Shown piece after piece: positions 1 to 6,049 of a DNA stretch of 64,000 bases. The notes beneath the pieces are model-generated. The model searched no databases, was not told where the DNA came from, and worked only from the letters and a program-made list of their open reading frames with translations. Each line of letters opens with the position of its first letter. Within the stretch, counting starts at the first letter, position 1. A program made the position numbers and the translations under genes. Source of the DNA: Elusimicrobiota bacterium (GTDB taxonomy: Bacteria > Elusimicrobiota > Elusimicrobia > Elusimicrobiales > UBA9959); assembly GCA_003450815.1 (NCBI GenBank), contig DMES01000077.1:124001-188000 (forward strand), in the 5' to 3' direction.

Positions 1-181
1 AATAAATTATCCCGGCCTCTTTTAAAGCCGGTTCCAGCCCGGCCCAACCGCCGGTTATATCGTGATCGGTAAGTGAGAAATACTTGATGCCGGCCCGCGC
101 GACCTCCCGGACCAGCGCTTCCGGAGTGAGAGTACCGTCAGAATAAGAGGAATGGTTATGAAGGTTTATCAGGGGAAGCAT
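1..181 (-). CDS. PHP-domain metal-dependent phosphoesterase, N-terminal part
   Basis: The first 60 residues of a protein running off the left edge, read on the minus strand from an ATG at 179-181. The segment contains NLHNHSSYSDGTLTPE followed by ITDHD-like residues (SLTDHDITGG), the two N-terminal metal-binding blocks of the PHP family (HxH and the D-H pair). PHP proteins of the YciV/TrpH (RNase AM) type are metal-dependent 3'-phosphoesterases or 5'-3' exoribonucleases acting on short RNA or 3',5'-bisnucleotides. The fold is clear; the subfamily cannot be set from a fragment. No ribosome binding site is obvious. Confidence 0.75.
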   Translation of the reverse strand, partial: MLPLINLHNHSSYSDGTLTPEALVREVARAGIKYFSLTDHDITGGWAGLEPALKEAGIIY

Positions 182-319
182 AAGAAAAGACAAAGTGAAA
201 ACAGCAAAGTGCAAAATCGGGGATGAAAACGGGCAGAACCCGCAGGAGCAGGCGTATGACGGGAACAATTATTAAAGGCCTCTGCCTTTACCACCCTATT
301 CTCTATACGCTGCCGTTTC

Positions 320-544
320 TCACCCAACCCGCACTTCTTTGACTTCGGGAACTTCTTCCTTTATCATCTTTTCCACCACATGTTTAAGCGTCATAGTGGC
401 ATGCGGGCAGCAGCCGCAGGCGCCGGTAAGTTTTACAGTTACCACGCCGGTTTTTTCATCCACCCCCAGCAACTCAACGGAGCCGCCGTCAGCCGCAAGC
501 ATGGGCTTGATTTTTACAATTACTTTTTCAATCTTGTTCTTCAT
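320..544 (-). CDS. Small NifU C-terminal-domain protein (Nfu-type Fe-S scaffold/carrier)
   Basis: A 74-residue protein made only of the NifU C-terminal (Nfu) domain. It contains IKPMLAADGGSVELLGV and the cysteine motif GACGCCPHA (CxxC), which binds a [4Fe-4S] cluster between two monomers in this family. The ATG at 544 is chosen over an upstream start at 607 because AGGAGG lies just upstream of it (rc of 549-554). Likely role: carrying or delivering Fe-S clusters to apo-proteins in the cytoplasm. A full-length NifU with the same domain is encoded at 27334-28167, so the organism has two copies of this domain. Both flanks are intergenic, so it seems to be a single-gene unit. Confidence 0.85.
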   Translation of the reverse strand: MKNKIEKVIVKIKPMLAADGGSVELLGVDEKTGVVTVKLTGACGCCPHATMTLKHVVEKMIKEEVPEVKEVRVG

Positions 545-735
545 AAGACCTCCTGGCTTAAAGCAGGCATCGGTAAAGGTATAGATAAAGGAACTGTCAC
601 TTCTCACTTGACGCTGAATTATGCTTAGCCCCTACCTTAACCTCTACCTTTCCCTTTGTCTCTGCCTGCTGTTACTAATTATAGCAAGTCTGCCTCAAGC
701 ACCGCTAAAACCAAAATATTTGTACAATATCGGAT

Positions 736-1113
736 ATGCTGCGCGAAACGCCTAATATCCGCCAGATACCAGGGGAACCGCCGCGCCGGTGGTTTGCGGA
801 CGAGTTTTTTGACCTTATAGTCTGGTTTGACACGGACGGGGCCGTGAACGGGTTTCAGTTGTGCTACGACCGCGAGTTCCACCCGCGTGCTTTAACCTGG
901 ACAAAGAGCGCAGGCTATACCCATAACGCCATAGACGACGGAGACACCGCTACAGGTTCGCACAAATCCTCTCCGGTGCTAGTTCCCGACGGCGCTTTCA
1001 ACGCAAAAAACATTTACAGCCAGTTTGAAAAAGCAAGCGCTCTTCTGCCGGAAGATATCTGCAAAATAACGCTTGAAAAAATAAAAGAGTTTCCGGATGC
1101 TGACAAACTTTAA
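736..1113 (+). CDS. Conserved-looking protein of unknown function
   Basis: A 125-residue soluble protein with no signal peptide or membrane segment. It has many aromatic residues (RRWFADEFFDLIVWFD, LTWTKSAGYTHNAIDDG), a pattern that looks like a compact beta-rich domain followed by a C-terminal helix (ALLPEDICKITLEKIKEF). I do not recognise the family. Its last 17 bases overlap the start of the cobalamin adenosyltransferase gene at 1097, so the two are probably translated together; a link to cobalamin use is only guilt by association. No convincing Shine-Dalgarno sequence was seen before the ATG. Confidence 0.6.
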   Translation: MLRETPNIRQIPGEPPRRWFADEFFDLIVWFDTDGAVNGFQLCYDREFHPRALTWTKSAGYTHNAIDDGDTATGSHKSSPVLVPDGAFNAKNIYSQFEKASALLPEDICKITLEKIKEFPDADKL

Positions 1114-1585
1114 ACCGGCCATGGGCAGCGGCGACGACGGAACGACCGGCCTGCTTTTGGGCAGGCGGGTTTCAAAAACCGATGTGCGCGTGAAGGCGAA
1201 CGCCCTTATAGACGAGTTAACCGCCTGGCTGGGGCTTGCTAAAACCAAGGGACCGGCCTCCTCGCGGGATGGGCTGGAAGCCGCGCAAAAAGACCTGTTC
1301 ACGCTTGCCGCCCACATAGCCGGGCTTGATAATTCAAAAACGATAGAATCCGTAACCCGCAAACTTGAAAAAGAAATAACCCGCCTCTCCGAAAACCTGC
1401 CTAAACTTAAATCTTTCACGGTTCCCGGCAAAACCGAAGCGGAGGCTACGCTGCACTTAGCCCGCGCCAGGTGCCGCTCAGCCGAGATATTAACCTGGCA
1501 TGTAAAAAAAGCCAAACCCTGCGCCGTTTACCTAAACCGCCTATCCGATTACCTCTTCCTGTTAACCCAGATAAGTTGCAAGTAA
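1097..1585 (+). CDS. PduO-type ATP:cob(I)alamin adenosyltransferase
   Basis: A 162-residue protein with the family's N-terminal nucleotide-binding stretch GDDGTTGLLLGRRVSK, the RVKANALIDELTAWLG helix, and the C-terminal signature CRSAEI followed by YLNRLSDYLFLL. These match the PduO/CobO2 adenosyltransferases that make adenosylcobalamin from ATP and cob(I)alamin. It is somewhat shorter than the usual 180-190 residues. The usual KxYTxTGD start is here NFKPAMGSGDD, so the extreme N-terminus has diverged. It overlaps the preceding unknown gene. Two B12-binding radical SAM proteins occur in the same window (45146, 54772), which fits a cobalamin-using organism, although those enzymes generally need methyl- rather than adenosyl-cobalamin. 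Confidence 0.8.
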   Translation: MLTNFKPAMGSGDDGTTGLLLGRRVSKTDVRVKANALIDELTAWLGLAKTKGPASSRDGLEAAQKDLFTLAAHIAGLDNSKTIESVTRKLEKEITRLSENLPKLKSFTVPGKTEAEATLHLARARCRSAEILTWHVKKAKPCAVYLNRLSDYLFLLTQISCK

Positions 1586-1630
1586 TACCCTAAAAAATAT
1601 TTATGGCCAATCATGCTCCTGCATGGTATA

Positions 1631-1690
1631 TTGGTTTAGCCATCGGCTAAACAAAAGGCGTTTTTATTTAACCGCCGCTCCTGGGTCAAA
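1631..1690. repeat. 60-bp element, copy 1, with palindrome
   Basis: This 60-bp stretch matches 4271-4330 at 55 of 60 positions by direct comparison. It contains GTTTAGCCATCGGCTAAAC, an 8-3-8 palindrome, then a T-rich run and a conserved CCGCCGCTCCTGGGTCAAA end. Here it lies about 125 bp before the exported-protein gene at 1816. The second copy sits between a divergent regulator gene and another exported-protein gene, so it is a candidate operator/promoter module. A stem-loop reading of 1715-1761 (GCCTCATGA and TCATGAGGC arms) falls downstream of it in the likely leader. Confidence 0.75.
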
Positions 1691-1815
1691 TACCCTGACG
1701 GACTTGGTTCTTCGGCCTCATGAAGTTCACCGGCAAACGGAGTAAACTTATATCATGAGGCTTTGGAACGGCACGGTAAGCCACATCCGGGATCAAGCAC
1801 TAAGGAGATAATAAA

Positions 1816-2298
1816 ATGAAAACCACTAAAATATTTGCCACCGCGGTGTTCACGGTCTTCGCTTACGGCGTAGCTTATGCCGGGGAGTTAGAAGCGGAAA
1901 GGATGGATAGCGGCATAAAGTTCGGCGAAACATCTTTTATGACCGAGGCCCCCGCGGTCCAGGGGGCCGGCGACTTTAAAGCCGGGCCCACAGCGGCACT
2001 GACCGTGAGCCTCAAGAAGGAAGCGGCTAAAGTATCCGTTCCTCCCCTGCCCGACAGCGCAAGCAAAGATAAGGCGCCGAGCATACAGAAAAAGACCCCT
2101 AAGCAGGTCATAGCCGGCGACATAGCTGGTTTTAAGTCAATCAAAGGCGCCAAGAACATCTCCAAGTATGTCGGGGAGACTCTTTTAATCGGACTTGGCG
2201 GCGTTGGTATCGGGCTTCTGGCTTTCGGCGGTCTTGCCCCGGCTCTTATGCTGGGCGCGGTGTTAACGGTGATGTTTGTGGTCGGCGGCCCTAAGTAA
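1816..2298 (+). CDS. Exported protein of unknown function with C-terminal hydrophobic segment
   Basis: A 160-residue protein starting after a strong TAAGGAG site. Residues 1-22 form a signal peptide (KTTKIFATAVFTVFAYGVAYA, cleavage expected after AYA). A middle part rich in Lys, Pro and Ser follows, and residues about 122-157 are very hydrophobic and Gly-rich (GLGGVGIGLLAFGG, VLTVMFVVGG), ending at a short PK tail. This looks like an envelope protein anchored by its C-terminus. The 18-base leader before the ATG is identical to that of the next gene, and the gene lies in a cluster of three such exported proteins beside a DUF4423-type regulator. Function not recognised. Confidence 0.7.
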   Translation: MKTTKIFATAVFTVFAYGVAYAGELEAERMDSGIKFGETSFMTEAPAVQGAGDFKAGPTAALTVSLKKEAAKVSVPPLPDSASKDKAPSIQKKTPKQVIAGDIAGFKSIKGAKNISKYVGETLLIGLGGVGIGLLAFGGLAPALMLGAVLTVMFVVGGPK

Positions 2299-2349
2299 AG
2301 CAACAAGCTTGCACAGGCAGCAAACAATCAGCAGGCAGGACGAACAAAA
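2299..2349. repeat. 51-bp leader repeat, copy 1
   Basis: The bases from 2299 to 2349 match 4397-4447 with few differences, including an identical core ACAATCAGCAGGCAGGACGA followed by ACAAAA. Both copies sit just before the ribosome binding site of an exported-protein gene (2386 and 4467). It is either a shared 5' untranslated regulatory element or a trace of gene duplication in which the leader is kept better than the coding sequences. Confidence 0.75.
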
Positions 2350-2385
2350 ACATAAAGGAGAAAAAAGAAATAAGGAGATAATAAA

Positions 2386-3171
2386 ATGAAAAAGACATTA
2401 ATAGCGGCGGTTCTTATTATGATGACCGGAGGCGCATACGCAGCGGAGTTCGCCGATCTGGCGGTGAAAGCCACCGATCTAAAAACCCGGGCAGCAGGGG
2501 AAGGTGTTCCCGTTCCGGCTATTTCCAAGGGAAAGGTAACTATACCCGTGTCCCAGGAGAGAGTTGTTGGTACGCAAGCGGATGCCATGACGATCAAGGG
2601 CGCGTTACTTAAAATCAGCGATTATACGGAAAAAGAGCTGTGCGGCAATATATTGAACTCGAAAGAATTGGAGGACCTCACTAATCATCTGAATTTTTTT
2701 GTGGGACTTCCTGCTAAGGATATTCCTGTGGGGATACTAGGTTATCTTGAGGGTATAAGCATCTCCATTCAGGAACTGCTTCCCAAGGGCCCGGTCGGCC
2801 GGAATATTGCGCCGGCTCTCAAAGCCGCGCGCACTCTCCAACTGAAGACGCAAGCAATCCTGCCATCAAATAAAGCTGGTGCCACAGAAAAGGGTACCGC
2901 GCAGATCCAGGCTTCGGTGCTTAAGATTAGTGACTATACGGAGAAAGAGCTTGCCGGCAAACTGCTTAACACTAAGGAATTGGAGGATCTTACTAAGCAG
3001 TTGAGTTTCCTTGCCCTTCCCGGCACGGATATCCCTATGGAACTTTTGGGCTATCTTGAGGGAATAAGCATCTCTATTCAGGAACTGCTTCCCAAGGGCC
3101 CGGTCGGCCGGAATATTGCGCCGGCTCTCAAAGCCGCGCGCGCGCTTCAGGTAAAAGTGGTAGCTTTGTAA
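2386..3171 (+). CDS. Exported two-repeat protein of unknown function
   Basis: A 261-residue protein with a signal peptide (MKKTLIAAVLIMMTGGAYAA). The mature part is two copies of an approximately 82-residue module starting at LKISDYTEKEL and ending at RNIAPALKAAR. The copies are about residues 75-157 and 178-259. The second half of the module is nearly identical between copies also at the DNA level (about 2760-2840 against 3060-3140), so the duplication is recent or kept uniform by conversion. The module is helical and amphipathic (LLGYLEGISISIQELLPKG). No known family recognised. TAAGGAG ribosome site; lies directly after the 1816 gene and probably shares its transcript. Confidence 0.75.
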   Translation: MKKTLIAAVLIMMTGGAYAAEFADLAVKATDLKTRAAGEGVPVPAISKGKVTIPVSQERVVGTQADAMTIKGALLKISDYTEKELCGNILNSKELEDLTNHLNFFVGLPAKDIPVGILGYLEGISISIQELLPKGPVGRNIAPALKAARTLQLKTQAILPSNKAGATEKGTAQIQASVLKISDYTEKELAGKLLNTKELEDLTKQLSFLALPGTDIPMELLGYLEGISISIQELLPKGPVGRNIAPALKAARALQVKVVAL

Positions 3172-3184
3172 GATAGCCTTACAA

Positions 3185-3345
3185 ATAAAGGCCAAGTACA
3201 CTTGGGGATGAAAGTTCCCTATGGGTGAGTGTTGTTGACCCTTGGACAAATCAGTTGCGTAGGGAGTGAGCCGGGCGCGTGCGTAAGCCGCGCCCGGTAC
3301 GCTATCCGAGCAGTGGACACAAACCGGAAACTGCGGTGGAAAATC
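3185..3345 (+). ncRNA. Candidate structured RNA or degraded ribozyme-like element
   Basis: The gap between the 2386 gene and the convergent regulator holds a run of consecutive helices. CCAAGT (3192) pairs with ACTTGG (3200), GGGA with TTCCC around a GATGAAAG loop (3205-3219), GGGT with ACCC (3223-3241), and GCGTA (3257) with TACGC (3298) enclosing the perfect 9-bp stem CCGGGCGCG/CGCGCCCGG (3271-3297). GCAGT (3310) pairs with ACTGC (3330). The GGGATGAAAGTTCCC hairpin recalls domain I hairpins of bacterial group II introns, but no intron-encoded protein or domain V was found. There is no T-run, so it is not a simple terminator. The strand is a guess. Confidence 0.3.
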
Positions 3346-3392
3346 GCAACACTTACATCGGAACCGTGAAATACCGCTTGTTTACACCGGGT

Positions 3393-4253
3393 TCAATCTC
3401 TGGGAAGGACGCTGAATATATCGGCTCTAATGTAATATATCTCGGATTCCTGCTTGTTTGCCTCGGGTTCTTCATAGATACAGGCCAGGTCAACGGCTTT
3501 TTCAAGATGCTGGAAATATATATCAAAGTTGGCCTTCGTCATACGCAGGGTCAGCGTCTTAGTGCCGGCAAGTTTGGAATCCGCCAGCCACGTATTCCAA
3601 TTCTTCCTCATCGCCACCCTGATCTGAGCCGTCTCCGGCGTCTTCGGCAGCGCCTTGATCACCTTATCCGCAAACAGGCTGCGCGCCTTGTCTACTGAAA
3701 ACTCGATTAAACCTCCGGAAGCCAGCGCCTTAAGCGCCTTCCTTATCTCTTCAGGCTTAAATCCGGTCGCCTCCGCCAATTCCCGTACCGGGACCCAGCC
3801 AGTGGTGTTTACCAGAAAGATCTGACAAATATGCGTCACCGTGTCCCTGGCGCGCAATTTCCATTGCTCAAGCGTAAGGTTGACGCTGCGCCGCGCAATC
3901 GCCTGATGAGTAGCTGCTTCGGCCAATTCCCGGCTGGGGAGGTCAACGCCGGCGGAGGCCGGGGCTGACAGGATTTGAATGAGCTCATCGGATCCTGAAA
4001 GCGCTCTGAAATAGGCCCGGACCAGTTCTTTAGCCTTGGGCGAATGCTTATCAATACCTAACGCCGCTATGATCGCCTTGAGGCGCCAGCTCTTGGGCAG
4101 TTTCTTTCCGCGTTCCATATCCCAATAACTAACGAAGGCAAGCCCCAGGTTTTTACTTCCGCCGACGCTCTTGAAGAATTGATGCGCGCTGGAGTAGCCC
4201 TGCTCTTTCCTGATCCCGGACAGCACACTGCCGAATGTCTTAGCGTTGGTCAT
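3393..4253 (-). CDS. DUF4423/TIGR02147-type transcriptional regulator
   Basis: A 286-residue protein with an N-terminal helix-turn-helix region (FGSVLSGIRKEQGYSSAHQF and a following SYWDMERGKKLP, XRE-like) and a C-terminal winged-helix part (WVPVRELAEATGFKPEEIRKALKALASGGLIEF). It ends in an effector-like domain. This layout is that of the TIGR02147 family of poorly known regulators. The ATG at 4253 is preferred; the upstream start at 4283 would lie inside the palindrome of the 60-bp element. The sequence TATACT sits 7-12 bases before the chosen ATG, so the mRNA may have a very short leader. It is divergent from the exported protein at 4467 and probably controls it and its own gene. Confidence 0.7.
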   Translation of the reverse strand: MTNAKTFGSVLSGIRKEQGYSSAHQFFKSVGGSKNLGLAFVSYWDMERGKKLPKSWRLKAIIAALGIDKHSPKAKELVRAYFRALSGSDELIQILSAPASAGVDLPSRELAEAATHQAIARRSVNLTLEQWKLRARDTVTHICQIFLVNTTGWVPVRELAEATGFKPEEIRKALKALASGGLIEFSVDKARSLFADKVIKALPKTPETAQIRVAMRKNWNTWLADSKLAGTKTLTLRMTKANFDIYFQHLEKAVDLACIYEEPEANKQESEIYYIRADIFSVLPRD

Positions 4254-4270
4254 ACCACCAGTATACAATA

Positions 4271-4330
4271 TTTGCTTAACCATCGGCTAAACAAAAGGCA
4301 TTTTTATTTAGCCGCCGCTCCTGGGTCAAA
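4271..4330. repeat. 60-bp element, copy 2 (intergenic, divergent)
   Basis: Second copy of the 1631-1690 element, in the same orientation. The left arm of the palindrome is altered here (GCTTAACC against GTTTAGCC) while the right arm GGCTAAAC is unchanged. It lies between the start of the DUF4423-type regulator (minus strand) and the exported-protein gene at 4467, the expected position for an autoregulatory operator shared with a target gene. Confidence 0.75.
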
Positions 4331-4396
4331 AAAAAAGACCAACTTGGGCACTATGCCTCTTGGGAGGAACCTTCATACAGGCTAAACTATAGTATC

Positions 4397-4447
4397 GCAA
4401 CAAGTTTGTACAAGCAGCTAACAATCAGCAGGCAGGACGAACAAAAT
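4397..4447. repeat. 51-bp leader repeat, copy 2
   Basis: Counterpart of 2299-2349, 20 bases before the ATG of the exported protein at 4467 and ahead of its AAGGGAG-type ribosome site. It shares ACAATCAGCAGGCAGGACGA with copy 1. Confidence 0.75.
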
Positions 4448-4466
4448 TATAAAAGGGAGAAAAGAA

Positions 4467-5150
4467 ATGAATAAAATGATGATGGCGATAGTTATGATAG
4501 TTTCTGTCGGCACGGCTTATGCCGCCGACTTCGGCAGCCTTGCGGTCAGCGCGGACAGCATTAAAGCGTCCGCGGACAGCGTTTCGCTGGTAACCCCTAA
4601 CGCTGTTTCCAGCGACAGTCTTAATATACTGAAGAAAATCCAGGCTGAAACGGGCGTGCAGGGCACAACGTATTACGAGGTTCTTAAAAACCTCTTTGAA
4701 AAGGGTGTTCCGGCCAGTGATAAGGATTTGACCGGCTGGTATTCCGGACGTACGGTGCTGACGAATTCGCCAAACTCTTTCCTGGGAAGCATTATAATCG
4801 GCGCGAAACAACCAGTGGCTTCCGACGGCGGGCCGTTGTTTCCCCAAAAAAGGCTGCTTGAGGTGGTAGGGACATACACGGCGAATAATGCTCCTGATTA
4901 TTTTGAGAAGCTTTCCCTTGCCGAGCAAAAAAGGGTGGCAATGCTCCTGCCCTTAGGTTCGGGAGTAGTTATACCATTCCCCGCCGCTGAAGGTATGGCG
5001 GAGGGCTACTCCGGAGGAAAAACAGTGGCTCAGTATCGCAAAACGGAAGGATATGTCTTTGAACACATGGTCAGCCATGATGTGCAGAACAATATAACCA
5101 GGGAAAGGTATTCATATTACTTTTCACCCATAACAAACTCAGTAAAATAA
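4467..5150 (+). CDS. Exported protein of unknown function
   Basis: A 227-residue protein with a signal peptide (MNKMMMAIVMIVSVGTAYAA) followed by ADFGSLAVSADSIKA, which resembles the mature start of the 2386 product (AEFADLAVKATDLKT). The two genes therefore appear to be diverged relatives sharing a leader and an N-terminus. The rest is a mixed alpha/beta domain with no recognised motif; no catalytic or metal-binding pattern stands out. The gene sits divergent from the DUF4423-type regulator with the palindromic 60-bp element between them, and is closed by a strong hairpin at 5163-5201. Confidence 0.7.
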   Translation: MNKMMMAIVMIVSVGTAYAADFGSLAVSADSIKASADSVSLVTPNAVSSDSLNILKKIQAETGVQGTTYYEVLKNLFEKGVPASDKDLTGWYSGRTVLTNSPNSFLGSIIIGAKQPVASDGGPLFPQKRLLEVVGTYTANNAPDYFEKLSLAEQKRVAMLLPLGSGVVIPFPAAEGMAEGYSGGKTVAQYRKTEGYVFEHMVSHDVQNNITRERYSYYFSPITNSVK

Positions 5151-5162
5151 AAGATACTCGCA

Positions 5163-5201
5163 AAGAAGCCTCCACGCATATTGTTTGCGCGGAGGCTTCT
5201 T
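5163..5201 (+). terminator. Hairpin after the exported-protein gene
   Basis: AAGAAGCCTCC at 5163-5173 pairs perfectly with GGAGGCTTCTT at 5191-5201, with extra CGCA/TGCG pairing inside. A weak T-rich stretch (ATCTTTC) follows. It lies 12 bp after the stop of the 4467 gene and just before the RAYT element, so it can act as a terminator, possibly in both directions. Confidence 0.65.
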
Positions 5202-5210
5202 ATCTTTCGG

Positions 5211-5894
5211 TTAAGGTGACACAGAACTTAAGTCCGTTTTCCTGGGTTTAGGGCCTGGCCGCTGCTTAGCCAGCCTTCGCCCCAGGTTGCCTTCCAAAGC
5301 GGCAATAAATTCTTTTCCTCCAAGCGGACGCCCTGTTGAGGAATGCTTTTTTATCATATCTATTTCCTCTTTTTTTAAATCCCAATCTGCAAGAGGCCCC
5401 CGCAAGGCAATAATTTCGTTCAATCGCATCGGGTACGCCAGCAGATCCGCCTGCCCTGAAAGGCGGCTGTTGACGCTGCTCTAGGGATACTCGCAAGGAT
5501 GCGCAACAAGGCCCGCGCGCACCGGGTTGTATTCACTATACCGGACCACGGCGCAAAGATAGGCATCATCCATGATATAAGACGCAAACCGCCCTTGCCA
5601 CAGACAGCCTTTCCAGCCCTCTCGCGCGTTGATCAGACGGGTATAGTGCCAGTGCGCCATCCCTATTGCGCGCCCTAAGCCAGACTCATCCAGCGGCACG
5701 GCCACCAGGTGGGAATGATTCTGCATAAGGCAATAGCTCCATATTTCAACCCCGCATTTTTCGCACCACTCTTTCATTAACTGAAGATAAAGCTTAAAAT
5801 CTCCGTCGTTAAAGAAAGTTTTCTGCCGCCTGTTCCCGCGCTGCGTAATATGATGCGGATATCCCGGCGCTACCACCCTGGCTATACGTGACAT
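5211..5894 (-). pseudogene. REP-associated tyrosine transposase (RAYT), interrupted by an amber codon
   Basis: The reading frame starts at ATG 5894 after AAGGAGG and shows the Y1 transposase hallmarks: RVVAPGYPHHITQRGNRRQ, the HUH-like HSHLV block (YCLMQNHSHLVAVP), and YSEYNPVRAGLV. At 5481-5483 an in-frame TAG stops it after CEYP. The same frame resumes at once with SSVNSRLSG and continues to ADWDL and a TGRPLGGKEFI tail ending at 5211. Family members read YPWSS at this place, so a TGG to TAG change is the simplest explanation. RAYTs cut and join single-stranded DNA at REP/hairpin ends. As written the protein lacks its C-terminal third. Confidence 0.85.
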
Positions 5895-6047
5895 AAGCCC
5901 TCCTTTCCCTTCTGGCCTAAATAGCATAGCAGACGAACACGACAACGGCATGTCGGGTTGCCATAAATTTTCTCAATTTAAAAGGGAATGCTCCGCGTGG
6001 CGAGAATTAAGTTGTGTGTCACCTAAACCTCAAGTTGTGTGTCACCT
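5214..6047 (-). mobile_element. RAYT unit bounded by inverted repeats
   Basis: The left end AGGTGACACAGAACTTAA (5214-5231) is an inverted match, 16 of 18, to TTAAGTTGTGTGTCACCT (6007-6024). A second right-end copy, CAAGTTGTGTGTCACCT, follows at 6031-6047. The left end overlaps the stop codon of the RAYT gene and the right end stops 2 bp from the argS stop codon. The whole unit therefore looks like an inserted IS200/RAYT-type element with a duplicated right end. Confidence 0.7.
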
Positions 6048-6049
6048 TA

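Noticed and set aside
979..1515. Long open frame on the minus strand over the adenosyltransferase gene
   Set aside because: It is a shadow of the genes at 736 and 1097, which have family motifs and proper starts; the shadow protein shows no recognisable family and is rich in Ser and Arg as expected from reverse reading.
3185..3345. Intact group II intron
   Set aside because: Only a domain-I-like hairpin is seen; no reverse transcriptase and no recognisable domain V.
5266..5496. A separate small gene downstream of the RAYT
   Set aside because: It is in a different frame from the RAYT and overlaps its tail; the tail at 5211-5480 continues the same frame with proper family residues, so one broken gene explains both.
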